Notes under the pieces: generated by a model
Database searches by the model: none
What the model was told of the DNA's origin: nothing
Seen by the model: only the letters and a program-made list of their open reading frames with translations
Position numbers and translations under genes: made by a program
Part shown: piece after piece, positions 16,158 to 24,535 of the stretch
Numbering within the stretch: the first letter of the stretch is position 1
Layout of the letters: the number at the start of each line of letters is the position of its first letter
From: Burkholderiaceae bacterium
Lineage (GTDB): Bacteria > Pseudomonadota > Gammaproteobacteria > Burkholderiales > Burkholderiaceae_C
Direction of reading: 5' to 3'
Length of the DNA: 39,388 nt
Assembly (NCBI GenBank): GCA_905339355.1
Contig: CAJPFZ010000452.1
Location: 1 to 39,388 of the forward strand

Positions 16158-16450
16158 CGACATGCCTCGATTCCGATCTGGACACACAGGTTGATTTTTT
16201 CGAAGGTCACCACGACATACGCCAGCACCAGCAGGAACAGCGTGACGATCGGAACGTGCTGGTCCGCCACCTTCTTCGGCGTGAGCTTGCGCACGACCAG
16301 CGTGAAGGGCTTGGACAAGAGCTGCAGCAGTTTGTAGAAGAAGTTCTGGTCGCGCTTCGGCCCGGCCAGCACGAAAAGCAACCCTTGGCCGAGCAGCGCC
16401 AGCATGGGGATGTACAGCACCAGCTGGAGCAGATTGAGGAAGGTCAACAT
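16154..16450 (-). CDS. YggT-family integral membrane protein
   Basis: A 98-residue protein from ATG 16450 (MLTFLNLLQLVLYIPMLALLGQ). Two hydrophobic segments, about residues 4-27 and 67-88, flank a loop containing NFFYKLLQLLSKPFTLVVRKLTP, the YggT-type re-entrant/amphipathic motif with its conserved Pro. It differs from the usual two-repeat YggT in having one repeat. Family members are linked to osmotic response and cell-division genes. Divergent from prfB across a 175-nt intergenic region. Confidence 0.8.
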   Translation of the reverse strand: MLTFLNLLQLVLYIPMLALLGQGLLFVLAGPKRDQNFFYKLLQLLSKPFTLVVRKLTPKKVADQHVPIVTLFLLVLAYVVVTFEKINLCVQIGIEACR

Positions 16451-16515
16451 TGCAGGTGCGACTTTCGTTTCAGATCGCTTACAAGGGTCTGACAATGGCT
16501 TGACGACTAGCGTCA

Positions 16516-16528
16516 GTCCTGTCAGGAC
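16516..16528 (+). promoter_or_regulatory. Perfect palindrome in the yggT-prfB intergenic region
   Basis: GTCCTG-T-CAGGAC is a perfect 6-bp dyad around one base. Immediately upstream a second dyad, TGACG-ACTAG-CGTCA, covers 16501-16515. The region between divergent yggT and prfB must hold both promoters, so a regulator site here could affect both. No regulator is identifiable. Confidence 0.35.
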
Positions 16529-16625
16529 AAACCCTCGTGTAAATAAGCGTTCGTGCCACAGTTCCGCGTCGCGAGGGGGGTCTGGAGCGCCATGCGAAAA
16601 TCCGCCCCCTTCAATGGGATCACTC

Positions 16626-17730
16626 ATGGACATCGAACGCATCAACGCGATCGGCGCGAAGCTTGCCGATCTGACAGAGCGCACCGCGGCGCTAAGGGGG
16701 TATCTTTGACTACGACCGCAAAGCATTGCGGCTGAACGAGGTCAACGCGGCCCTCGAGAACCCCAACGTCTGGAACGAGCCCAAGCGCGCCCAGGAGCTC
16801 GGCCGCGAGAAGCGGCAGCTGGACAACGTGGTCGAGACCATCGACCACCTGACGAGCAACCTGTCGGACAACACCGAGCTGTACGGCATGTCCAAGGACG
16901 ATGGCGACATGGACGGCCTGGCCGCCATCGAGGCCGAAGCCGGCAAGCTCGAAGCGATCGTCAAGGACCTCGAATTCCGCCGGATGTTCAACAACCCGGC
17001 CGACCCGAGCAACTGCTTCCTCGACATCCAGGCCGGCGCCGGCGGCACCGAGGCCTGCGACTGGGCGCAGATGCTGCTGCGCCAGTACCTGCGGTACTGC
17101 GAGCGCAAGGGCTTCAAGGTCGAGGTCATGGAAGAAAGCGAGGGCGACGTGGCCGGCATCCGCAGCGCCACGCTGAAGATCGACGGCGACTACGCCTTCG
17201 GGCTGCTGCGCACCGAGTCCGGCGTGCATCGCCTGGTGCGCAAGAGCCCGTTCGACTCCTCCGGCGGGCGCCACACCTCGTTCGCAAGCGTGTTCGTCTA
17301 CCCCGAGGTCGACGATTCGATCGAGATCGAGATCAACCCGGCCGACGTGCGCACCGACACCTACCGCGCCTCGGGCGCGGGCGGCCAGCACATCAACAAG
17401 ACCGACTCGGCCGTGCGCCTCACGCACGTGCCCACCGGCATCGTCGTGCAGTGCCAGAACGACCGCTCGCAGCACCGCAACCGCGACGAAGCGTGGCAGA
17501 TGCTGCGCTCGCGCCTGTACGAGCACGAGATGCGCAAGCAGCAGGCCGAGCAGCAGAAACTCGAAGACAGCAAGACCGACGTCGGCTGGGGCCACCAGAT
17601 CCGCAGCTACGTGCTCGACCAGAGCCGAATCAAGGACCTGCGCACCAACGTGGAGATCTCCAACACGCAGAAGGTGCTGGACGGGGATCTCGACCAGCTC
17701 ATCGAAGCCTCGCTGAAGCAAGGTGTTTGA
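16626..17730 (+). CDS. prfB: Peptide chain release factor 2, with programmed +1 frameshift
   Basis: Translation starts at ATG 16626 ([20 protein letters not shown]), reaches an in-frame TGA at 16707-16709 after 27 codons and continues in the +1 frame from GAC at 16708 to the TGA at 17728. This gives a 367-residue RF2, close to the usual 365. The shift site is the classical AGGGGG-TAT-CTT-TGA-C. RF2 features are clear: the SPF anticodon-like tripeptide in [11 protein letters not shown], which reads UGA/UAA, and the GGQ motif in [16 protein letters not shown]. The residue four before GGQ is Ala, not the Thr reported for E. coli K-12. The HAD gene starts directly at the stop codon, so this heads an operon. 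Confidence 0.97.
16695..16710 (+). promoter_or_regulatory. prfB autoregulatory frameshift signal
   Basis: The anti-SD-binding AGGGGG is spaced three bases before CTT and is followed by TGA-C, the standard RF2 shift site. When RF2 is scarce, the slow TGA is bypassed by slippage of the Leu codon CTT to TTT, and full-length RF2 is made. The sequence is the canonical one. Confidence 0.95.
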
Positions 17731-18417
17731 GTGGCGATCGCTGCATTGCTGTTCGATCTCGACGGCACGCTGATCGACAGCATGCCGCACCACCACCTCG
17801 CCTGGCAGGAATGGCACCGGCGCCGCGAGCTGCCGTTCGACGAGGACGGTTTCTTCACCGCCACCGCCGGGCGTGCCAATGCCGAGATCATGCGCGAGCT
17901 GCTGCCGGGGCGCCCGAGCGACGACTACCTCGTGATGGCCGACGAGAAGGAAACCCTCTACCGCGAGATCGCGGCGCAGTCTCTGGAGCTGATCGCCGGC
18001 TTCGAGGCGCTGCGCGCGGCGGCGCGCGAGCGTGGCATGAAGCTCGCGATCTGCACCGCGTCGACCCCCGAGAACATGGCGCTCGCGTTCGAGCGCTTCG
18101 GTCTCGATGCGCAGATGGACACCGTCGTGAGCCCGGCCGATGGCCTGCGCGGCAAGCCCGAGCCGGACATCTTTCTCGAAGCCGCCCGGCGGCTCGGTGT
18201 GCCGCCGGCCGAGTGCGTGGTGTTCGAGGACGCGCCGCTGGGCATCGAGGCCGCGCGGCGCGCAGGCATGCCGGCCGTGGCGCTGACCACCACGCTGCCA
18301 GCCGCTGAATTCACGGCGCACGACAACATCGTCGCCGTCGCGGCCGACCTGACCACGATCGACCTGGACACGCTGGAGCGCAGCGTGAACGACAAGAAGG
18401 AGACCTCTCATGCGTGA
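17731..18417 (+). CDS. HAD-superfamily phosphatase, beta-phosphoglucomutase-like
   Basis: A 228-residue hydrolase with a GTG start at 17731, abutting the prfB stop. The nucleophile motif is FDLDGTLIDSMP (D9, D11), motif II is the Thr in ICTASTPEN, the motif III Lys is in GKPEPDIF and motif IV is VVFEDAPLGIEAARRAG. The helical cap (residues 20-85) is the type-1 cap of beta-phosphoglucomutase/phosphoglycolate phosphatase relatives. Likely a cytosolic sugar-phosphate phosphatase; the substrate is unassigned. Its 3' end overlaps pepN by 8 nt. Confidence 0.87.
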   Translation: MAIAALLFDLDGTLIDSMPHHHLAWQEWHRRRELPFDEDGFFTATAGRANAEIMRELLPGRPSDDYLVMADEKETLYREIAAQSLELIAGFEALRAAARERGMKLAICTASTPENMALAFERFGLDAQMDTVVSPADGLRGKPEPDIFLEAARRLGVPPAECVVFEDAPLGIEAARRAGMPAVALTTTLPAAEFTAHDNIVAVAADLTTIDLDTLERSVNDKKETSHA

Positions 18418-21106
18418 AGGCACTGCCAACCTGATTCGCCGCGAAGACTACACGGCGCCGGCATTCTGGATCCGCTCGGTCGACCTGAGCTTCGACCTCG
18501 ACCCGGCGAAGACGCTGGTCATCAACCGCATGCAGCTCGAGCGCAACGCCGACGTGCCGGCGCAGCCGCTGAAGCTGCACGGCGAGGATCTCAACCTCAC
18601 GCGCGTGCTCGTCAACGGCGAGTCGGTCTCGTTTCGGCACGAAGACGGCATGCTGGTGATCGACTCGCTGCAGGGCGTGCCGCCAGGCCCGTTCTCGCTC
18701 GAGATCCGCAACACCTGCGCGCCGGAGAAGAACACCCAGCTTTCGGGCCTGTACACCTCGGGCGGCGGCTTCTTCACCCAATGCGAGGCCGAGGGCTTTC
18801 GCCGCATCACCTACTTCCTCGACCGCCCCGACGTGATGGCGGTCTACACCGTCACGCTGCGCGCCAACAAGCAGCACTACCCGGTGCTGCTGTCCAACGG
18901 CAACCTCGTGGAGCAGGGCGACCTCGACAACGGCCGCCACTTCGCCAAGTGGCACGACCCCTTCCCCAAGCCGAGCTACCTGTTCGCGCTGGTCGCCGCC
19001 GACCTCGTGGCGCGCGAGCAATGGGTCACCACCCGCTCGGGCAAGAACCACCTGCTGCAGGTGTACGTGCGCCGCGGCGACCTCGACAAGACCGAGCACG
19101 CGATGAACTCGCTGATCGCCTCCGTCGTGTGGGACGAGGCGCGCTTCAAGCTGCCTCTCGATCTGGAGCGCTTCATGATCGTCGCGGTGGGCGACTTCAA
19201 CATGGGCGCGATGGAGAACAAGGGCCTGAACATCTTCAACACGAAGTACGTTCTGGCCAACCCGGCGACTGCCACCGATGCCGACTACCTGGGCATCGAG
19301 AGCGTGGTCGGCCACGAGTACTTCCACAACTGGACCGGCAACCGCATCACCTGCCGCGACTGGTTCCAGCTGAGCCTGAAGGAGGGTCTCACCGTCTTCC
19401 GCGACCAGGAGTTCAGCATGGACATGGCGGGAAGCGCCTCGGCGCGCGCCGTCAAGCGCATCGACGACGTGCGCATGCTGCGGCAGACGCAGTTTCCCGA
19501 GGACGCCGGCCCGATGGCGCACCCGGTGCGGCCCGACAGCTACGTCGAGATCAACAACTTCTACACCTCCACCGTGTACGACAAGGGGGCCGAAGTCGTG
19601 CGCATGATGCAGACGCTGGTCGGCCGCGACGGCTTCGCGCGCGGCATGACGCTGTACTTCGACCGCCACGACGGCACCGCAGTCACCTGCGACGACTTCG
19701 CGCAGGCGGTGGCCGACGCCAACCCGCAGAGCGAACTCGCGCGGCTGCTGCCGCAGTTCAAGCGCTGGTACAGCCAGGCCGGCACGCCGCGCGTGACCGC
19801 GCGAGGCCGCTACGACGCGCCGTCGCGCACCTACACGCTGCTGCTCGAGCAGCATTGCGCCGCCTCGCCCGGCCAGGCCGACAAGAAGCCCTACGTGATT
19901 CCGATGGCGATGGGCCTGATCGGGCGCGACGGCCGTTCGCTCGCGCTGCAGCTGGAAGACGAAAGCATGCCGGTCAGCGGCTCGTTCGCCACCGAGCGTG
20001 TGCTGGTGCTGTCGGAAGAACGCGAGTTCTTCACCTTCGTCAACGTCGATGAGGAGCCTGTGCCTTCGCTGCTGCGCGGCTTCTCGGCGCCCGTGACGCT
20101 CGCCGACGGCCTGGGCGACGCGGAGCTGTTGCTGCTGCTGCAGCACGACCCGGACCCCTTCAACCGCTGGGAGGCGGGCCAGCGCCTCGCCCTCGCCCGC
20201 CTGCTTGCCGCGGTGAACGGCGACGGTGGCCTCACGCTCGACACACCGTTCATCGACGCCATGCGCAGCGTGCTCAGGCACCCGGCACTGGACGCCGCCT
20301 TCAAGGAGCTGGTGCTCACGCCGCCGAGCGAAATCTACGTCGCCGAGCAGCTCGAAGCCGTCGACCCGCAGCGCATCCATGCGGCCCGCGAAGCCATGCT
20401 GCTGCAGCTCGCGCAGGCGTTGCGCGAAGACTGGGTCGAGGCCTTCGAGGCGAACCAGGTGACCGGCGGCTACTCGCCCGACCCGGTGTCGGCCGGCAAG
20501 CGCTCGCTCGCCAATCTGGCGCTCGCCATGCTGTGCCTCGATGCGGTTCAGCGCGGCGATGCCGTGTGGCCCGGCCGCGCCTACCAGCGCTTCAAGGACG
20601 CGGCGCACATGACCGATCGCCAGGGTGCGCTGGTCGCGCTGGTCGGCGCGGGTTCCGAACTCGCCGACCCTGCGCTCGCGCGCTTCTACGAGCTGTTCAG
20701 GCACGAGGCGCTGGTGATCGACAAGTGGTTCGCGCTGCAGGCGACCGCACCCGAGGCCAACGGCCGCGTGTTCGCACGCGTGAAATCACTGATGCAGCAC
20801 CCCGACTTCACGCTGAAGAACCCGAACCGCGCACGCAGCCTGGTCGGCGCGTTCTGCATGGCCAACCCGGCGGCGTTCCACCGCCCCGACGCGGCGGGCT
20901 ACGTGTTCTGGGCCGACCGCGTGCTCGAACTCGACGCGCACAACCCGCAGCTCGCATCGCGCATCGCGCGCGTGATGGACCGCTGGAGCCGCCTCGCCGA
21001 GCCCTACCGCGGCGCAGCGCGCGAAGCGGTCAGCCGCGTGGCGGCGACGCCCGATCTCTCCAACGACGTGCGCGAGATCGTCACGCGGGCACTGGCGGAC
21101 CAATGA
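18410..21106 (+). CDS. pepN: Aminopeptidase N (M1 zinc metallopeptidase)
   Basis: An 898-residue cytosolic aminopeptidase, close to E. coli PepN (870). The exopeptidase motif GAMENKG starts at residue 266. The zinc site HEYFHNW begins at residue 302 (HExxH), with the third ligand Glu in the following [11 protein letters not shown]. Further conserved segments are [16 protein letters not shown] (catalytic Tyr) and the long C-terminal helical domain. The ATG at 18410 has AAGGAG just upstream and overlaps the preceding HAD gene, so the two are probably co-translated. Confidence 0.96.
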   Translation: MREGTANLIRREDYTAPAFWIRSVDLSFDLDPAKTLVINRMQLERNADVPAQPLKLHGEDLNLTRVLVNGESVSFRHEDGMLVIDSLQGVPPGPFSLEIRNTCAPEKNTQLSGLYTSGGGFFTQCEAEGFRRITYFLDRPDVMAVYTVTLRANKQHYPVLLSNGNLVEQGDLDNGRHFAKWHDPFPKPSYLFALVAADLVAREQWVTTRSGKNHLLQVYVRRGDLDKTEHAMNSLIASVVWDEARFKLPLDLERFMIVAVGDFNMGAMENKGLNIFNTKYVLANPATATDADYLGIESVVGHEYFHNWTGNRITCRDWFQLSLKEGLTVFRDQEFSMDMAGSASARAVKRIDDVRMLRQTQFPEDAGPMAHPVRPDSYVEINNFYTSTVYDKGAEVVRMMQTLVGRDGFARGMTLYFDRHDGTAVTCDDFAQAVADANPQSELARLLPQFKRWYSQAGTPRVTARGRYDAPSRTYTLLLEQHCAASPGQADKKPYVIPMAMGLIGRDGRSLALQLEDESMPVSGSFATERVLVLSEEREFFTFVNVDEEPVPSLLRGFSAPVTLADGLGDAELLLLLQHDPDPFNRWEAGQRLALARLLAAVNGDGGLTLDTPFIDAMRSVLRHPALDAAFKELVLTPPSEIYVAEQLEAVDPQRIHAAREAMLLQLAQALREDWVEAFEANQVTGGYSPDPVSAGKRSLANLALAMLCLDAVQRGDAVWPGRAYQRFKDAAHMTDRQGALVALVGAGSELADPALARFYELFRHEALVIDKWFALQATAPEANGRVFARVKSLMQHPDFTLKNPNRARSLVGAFCMANPAAFHRPDAAGYVFWADRVLELDAHNPQLASRIARVMDRWSRLAEPYRGAAREAVSRVAATPDLSNDVREIVTRALADQ

Positions 21107-21128
21107 TGTTTTCCTTCGATCCAAAGCA

Positions 21129-22139
21129 ATGACCCGACGCATCAGCCTCACCCAGTACCTCATCGAGCAGCAGCGCCAGCACGGCCACATCCCAGCCGAG
21201 CTGCGGCTCTTGATCGAAGTCGTCGCGCGCGCCTGCAAGCGCATCAGCATCAGCGTCAACAAGGGTGCGCTGGGCGACGTGATGGGCAGCGCCGAGAGCG
21301 AGAATGTTCAGGGCGAGATCCAGAAGAAGCTCGACATCATCGCCAACGAGGTGCTGATCGAGGCCAACGAATGGGGCGGGCACCTGGCGGCGATGGCGTC
21401 GGAGGAGATGGAAGGCATCTACGTGGTGCCCAACCGGTTTCCGCAGGGCGAGTACCTGCTGCTGTTCGATCCGCTGGACGGCTCCAGCAACATCGACGTC
21501 AACGTGAGCATCGGAACGATCTTCTCGGTGCTGAGGAAGCCCGGCGGCCACGAGGGCGTGAGCGAGCGCGATTTCCTGCAGCCCGGCATCCAGCAGGAAG
21601 CGGCCGGCTACTGCATCTACGGCCCGCAGACCACGCTGGTGCTCACCGTGGGCAACGGCGTCGCCATGTTCACGCTCGACCGGGAGCAAGGCTCCTTCAT
21701 GCTCACGCAGGAGAACATGCGCATTCCCGAGGACACGAAGGAATTCGCGATCAACATGAGCAACCTTCGCCATTGGGCGCCGCCGGTCAAGCGCTACATC
21801 GACGAATGCCTGGCCGGCAAGACCGGCCCGCGCGGCAAGGACTTCAACATGCGCTGGGTGGCGAGCATGGTCGCCGACGTGCACCGCATCCTGACCCGCG
21901 GCGGCGTCTTCATGTACCCATGGGACCAGCGCGAGCCCGACAAGGCCGGCAAGCTGCGCCTCATGTACGAGGCCAACCCGATGAGCTTCATCGTCGAGCA
22001 GGCGGGCGGCGCGGCCACCAACGGTCGCCAGCGCGTGCTCGACCTGCAGCCGGCCAAACTGCACGAACGGGTGGCCGTCTTCCTCGGCTCGAAGAACGAG
22101 GTGGAACGCGTGAGCGACTACCACCGGGAAGCAAGTTGA
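21129..22139 (+). CDS. fbp: Fructose-1,6-bisphosphatase class I
   Basis: A 336-residue gluconeogenic enzyme hydrolysing fructose 1,6-bisphosphate. The metal-binding signature [16 protein letters not shown] is about residues 115-130, the upstream Glu cluster is ASEEMEGIY and the substrate-binding regions are [14 protein letters not shown] and GGVFMYPWD. Class I length (about 330-340) fits. The start ATG is 22 nt after the pepN stop; the ribosome-binding site is weak. Expression during growth on acetate or other C2/C3 substrates would need this enzyme, in keeping with the transport genes upstream. Confidence 0.96.
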   Translation: MTRRISLTQYLIEQQRQHGHIPAELRLLIEVVARACKRISISVNKGALGDVMGSAESENVQGEIQKKLDIIANEVLIEANEWGGHLAAMASEEMEGIYVVPNRFPQGEYLLLFDPLDGSSNIDVNVSIGTIFSVLRKPGGHEGVSERDFLQPGIQQEAAGYCIYGPQTTLVLTVGNGVAMFTLDREQGSFMLTQENMRIPEDTKEFAINMSNLRHWAPPVKRYIDECLAGKTGPRGKDFNMRWVASMVADVHRILTRGGVFMYPWDQREPDKAGKLRLMYEANPMSFIVEQAGGAATNGRQRVLDLQPAKLHERVAVFLGSKNEVERVSDYHREAS

Positions 22140-22141
22140 AG

Positions 22142-22162
22142 AGCCCGCTATAATCGCGGGCT
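22142..22162 (+). promoter_or_regulatory. -10 box TATAAT in the loop of an inverted repeat, probable tRNA-Thr promoter
   Basis: AGCCCGC-TATAATC-GCGGGCT is a perfect 7-bp inverted repeat just after the fbp stop. A consensus TATAAT occupies 22149-22154 and is followed by a GC-rich discriminator typical of stable-RNA promoters. No good -35 was found at 17 bp. It may double as an fbp transcript end. The tRNA starts 110 nt downstream. Confidence 0.5.
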
Positions 22163-22263
22163 TACGCCCCGACGGGGTGCCTGAGTGTGCAGCAGCGGAG
22201 AGGGCGTCAGCCCAAGCCGCCTACGCTGCGCACTTTCAGAGGCGCTTCGCTTCGGCGGCTTAC

Positions 22264-22339
22264 GCCGGTGTAGCTCAGTTGGTAGAGCAGCGCATTCGTA
22301 ATGCGAAGGTCGGGAGTTCGACTCTTCTCACCGGCACCA
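22264..22339 (+). tRNA. tRNA-Thr (anticodon CGT)
   Basis: A 76-nt cloverleaf with encoded CCA. The acceptor stem GCCGGTG pairs with CACCGGC, followed by discriminator A and CCA. The D arm is GCTC/GAGC, the anticodon loop TTCGTAA has CGT at 22297-22299 (positions 34-36), and the T arm contains the GTTCGA-type loop. It closely resembles E. coli thrW and reads ACG codons. Confidence 0.97.
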
Positions 22340-22347
22340 ACAAATAG

Positions 22348-22388
22348 GCGGGTTAGTGGCGCAATGGTCACTAACCCGCTTTGCTTTG
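22348..22388 (+). terminator. Terminator after tRNA-Thr
   Basis: GCGGGTTAGTG (22348-22358) pairs perfectly with CACTAACCCGC (22369-22379), an 11-bp stem with a 10-nt loop, followed by TTTGCTTT. It starts eight bases after the tRNA CCA. Confidence 0.85.
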
Positions 22389-22446
22389 TATGCGCAGCCG
22401 ACCTTCTGCAGGTCGGCATCACGAGCGCCGCGACTCGGCCAATCCT

Positions 22447-22767
22447 TCAGTGATAGTCGTCTTCGATTTGATGTCGAACGGCCAGGATGTTGATGGTCGC
22501 TCCATCTTCAATCTCGTAGAGCACGACGTATCCAGCGCTGCGCAATGGAATGATCAATTCTCGAAGGAAGGGGCTTTCCCCAGCCTTCCGAAAGATGAAC
22601 GGCGAACGGCTCAATTGGCTAGCGACTTCAGTGGTGATGATGTCGATCGCGAGTTGCGCAGCGTCGAAGTCTTCGACAGTCTGAGCGCGTTCGAGCAAGA
22701 TGTCGAAAAGGCGAAGCAGATCGTCTCGGGCCGCATCTGTGTATCGGACCTCGAAATCCCCCGTCAT
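22447..22767 (-). CDS. RelE/ParE-family toxin
   Basis: A 106-residue protein with the ParE fold pattern: an opening strand FEVRYTDAARDDLLRLFDILLER, a long helix pair, then the beta-sheet with LRELIIPLRSAGYVVLYEIED and the terminal INILAVRHQIEDDYH. ParE-type proteins typically poison gyrase and RelE-type ones cleave mRNA; sequence alone does not decide which. The ATG overlaps the antitoxin stop as ATGA, the usual antitoxin-first order. Base composition is visibly less GC-rich than neighbouring genes, suggesting acquisition. Confidence 0.87.
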   Translation of the reverse strand: MTGDFEVRYTDAARDDLLRLFDILLERAQTVEDFDAAQLAIDIITTEVASQLSRSPFIFRKAGESPFLRELIIPLRSAGYVVLYEIEDGATINILAVRHQIEDDYH

Positions 22768-23036
22768 CCAAGCACCTGCTTGCGTCGAGCGTCCAGCCTG
22801 CGCTGAAGCTCCGCATGCACTGCGGTTGCTGAGTGATAGATCTCCGTGCGCTTCGCGTCCTCGCTCGATCGCAAGCCGCGAGCCAAAAACTCCGCTTGCA
22901 CTCGGCGGCGATGAATGGTCTCGCGCATCGCCGTTTCGATCAGGCTCGTCAGGGTCTCGCCCTCCCGAAGTACGCTTTCGGCCGCCTCACGCAGCGCGGG
23001 CTCCACTCGAAGGGATGGGAAGGTTGCGGTTTTCAT
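22764..23036 (-). CDS. YlcI/YnfO-type antitoxin (ribbon-helix-helix-like)
   Basis: A 90-residue protein from ATG 23036 (MKTATFPSLRVEPALREAAE). The N-terminal beta strand TATFPSLRVEP followed by two helices (AAESVLREGETLTSLIETAMRETI) is the pattern of the YlcI/YnfO ribbon-helix-helix group. The tail contains EFLARGLRSSEDAKRT and a basic coiled end that would wrap the toxin. An in-frame ATG six codons upstream (23054) is less likely. The pair probably autorepresses its own promoter; no operator was pinpointed. Confidence 0.82.
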   Translation of the reverse strand: MKTATFPSLRVEPALREAAESVLREGETLTSLIETAMRETIHRRRVQAEFLARGLRSSEDAKRTEIYHSATAVHAELQRRLDARRKQVLG

Positions 23037-23145
23037 GACGACAATGCGTTGCAAGTGCGACGCGATTCAGTGTACAGGTGTTCAACATCCAAGGAAAGCC
23101 CGACGCGAGACCTTCACGCCAGCCGTTTCACCATGCACAAGATTC

Positions 23146-23916
23146 CTACCTCGGCATCGCCGACGTGTGCACCGAGTCGCCCTGCACGCGAAACTCGGCC
23201 AGGCACATCGGTATCTCGGCCGACCGGGGCTTGCCGGAGTTGCCGCCGATGCGCACCTGCTGCCGGGTCCAATCGATCGACGAGACCTCCGCTTCATCGA
23301 AGTCGACCATGCGGCGCACGCTGCGGTGAATGGCCTTGAACAAGGCCTCCTTGGCGGAGAAGACGATCGTCGCCACCAGCCGGTCGTTGACGCCGCCGAA
23401 CAGCCGCTGCCGCTCGTCGGCGGTGCAGCAGACATGAAGGATGTCGCGCAAGACCTCATCGTCGGCGATGAACTCCGAGTCGATGCCGATGCCGTACTTG
23501 CCCATCGACGCGCCCACCGCCGCGGCAGCCATCGCCGAGGTGTGGGTGATCGAGCCGTCCATCCCATCGGGCCAGAGCGGTTCCCCACCCTCCCCGCGCG
23601 CCACGCACTGGGCTCGGCCTTGCAGCGCCTGCATCGCGTGTTCGGCGCAGAGGCGGCCGGCGGCGAACGCAAGCTGCCGCGACGGTACCGAGCGGCGGAT
23701 GTCGGGCGGCAGGAGGTCGGCCGGCAAGTCGCCGATCAGCGGCGCGAGTTCGGCAAGCGACAGCATGGCCGTAGCGACGCCTGCCGGCAACGCATGCGGC
23801 GCGCCGGAGAACAGTTCGACCAGACGCTGCAGCCGCGAAGGCTGGTGGGCGAACAAGGCGCTTGTCAGCGATGCATGACTGGCCAGGCAAAGAGGTCGGG
23901 GGAGAAGCGGTTCCAC
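23146..23916 (-). CDS. 4'-phosphopantetheinyl transferase, EntD-like
   Basis: A 256-residue enzyme that transfers 4'-phosphopantetheine from CoA to a carrier-protein serine. Diagnostic motifs are GIGIDSE (Mg-binding Asp), FSAKEALFK (Glu and Lys of the WxxKEA signature) and the upstream [14 protein letters not shown]. Length and the N-terminal [16 protein letters not shown] fit the EntD/Sfp-type siderophore-synthesis branch rather than the AcpS type. No NRPS or PKS lies in the window, so its carrier partner is elsewhere. It is read divergently from panD, 104 nt away. Confidence 0.9.
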   Translation of the reverse strand: MEPLLPRPLCLASHASLTSALFAHQPSRLQRLVELFSGAPHALPAGVATAMLSLAELAPLIGDLPADLLPPDIRRSVPSRQLAFAAGRLCAEHAMQALQGRAQCVARGEGGEPLWPDGMDGSITHTSAMAAAAVGASMGKYGIGIDSEFIADDEVLRDILHVCCTADERQRLFGGVNDRLVATIVFSAKEALFKAIHRSVRRMVDFDEAEVSSIDWTRQQVRIGGNSGKPRSAEIPMCLAEFRVQGDSVHTSAMPR

Positions 23917-24020
23917 CCGTCCATCATGCCGGACTGCGCACTGAGCGCCGGCCCCTAACTCGGGCCGCTCCTGGCGGCGCTGCGCTCGTTATCATCGCCG
24001 GTCCATTTGAGAGACACGCC

Positions 24021-24386
24021 ATGCAACGCGTCATGCTTCGTTCCAAGATCCACCGGGCCGGCGTCACCCAGTGCGACCTCAACTACGAGGGCTCCTGCGG
24101 CATCGACCAGGACCTGCTGGAAGCCGCGAACATCGTGGAGTTCGAGAGGATCGAACTCTACAATGTGAACAACGGGGAGCGCTTCTCGACCTATGCGATC
24201 CGCGGCGCCCGCGGCAGCGGCGAAATCTCGCTCAACGGTGCCGCGGCGCGGCGGGCGCAACTCGGCGACCTGCTGATCATCTGCACCTATGCGCCGATGA
24301 GCGCCGACGAGGTCGAAAGACACCGCCCGAGAATCGTGTTCGTCGACGAGAAGAACCGCATCACTGGGCTCAAGGGCGGCGACTGA
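24021..24386 (+). CDS. panD: Aspartate 1-decarboxylase proenzyme
   Basis: A 121-residue proenzyme from ATG 24021 ([20 protein letters not shown]). Self-cleavage occurs between Gly24 and Ser25 in YEGSCGID, making the pyruvoyl cofactor. Other conserved residues are Lys9, the [16 protein letters not shown] segment and [20 protein letters not shown]. It makes beta-alanine for pantothenate and CoA. Open codons upstream of 24021 are rejected because all PanD proteins begin at this Met. Confidence 0.96.
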   Translation: MQRVMLRSKIHRAGVTQCDLNYEGSCGIDQDLLEAANIVEFERIELYNVNNGERFSTYAIRGARGSGEISLNGAAARRAQLGDLLIICTYAPMSADEVERHRPRIVFVDEKNRITGLKGGD

Positions 24387-24410
24387 GACGCCAAGGCCAA
24401 TGCCCACCCC

Positions 24411-24481
24411 CCGTTCGGGCTGAGCCTGTCGAAGCCCCTCATGGCACGCAGCCGGCGCTTCGACAAGCTCAGCGCGAACGG
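24411..24481. repeat. Palindromic intergenic repeat (REP/MITE-like)
   Basis: CCGTTCGGGCTGAGCCTGTC continues GAAGC (24411-24435) and is matched in reverse complement at 24457-24481, with two mismatches, around a 21-nt spacer. The transcript would form a 25-bp hairpin. This CGTTCGGGCTGAGCCTGTCGAAG type of repeat is, from general knowledge, scattered in many Burkholderiales genomes. It sits between the ends of panD and the rpfF-like gene and could serve as a bidirectional transcript end. Confidence 0.85.
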
Positions 24482-24535
24482 TACAAGGTGAACAGCATTG
24501 ACGCTAAGGCGCCCTGTCAAAGCCTCGTCGCAACG

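Noticed and set aside
18311-20704. Minus-strand open frame of 797 codons opposite pepN
   Set aside because: Antisense shadow; pepN has full family motifs on the plus strand.
22142-22162. Intrinsic terminator for fbp
   Set aside because: The stem is perfect but no U-run follows, and the loop contains a consensus -10 box, so a promoter role is favoured.
22207-22422. Minus-strand open frame of 71 codons containing EKSRTPDLRITNALLYQLSYTG
   Set aside because: It is the antisense of tRNA-Thr and its terminator; this peptide is a familiar false translation of tRNA complements.
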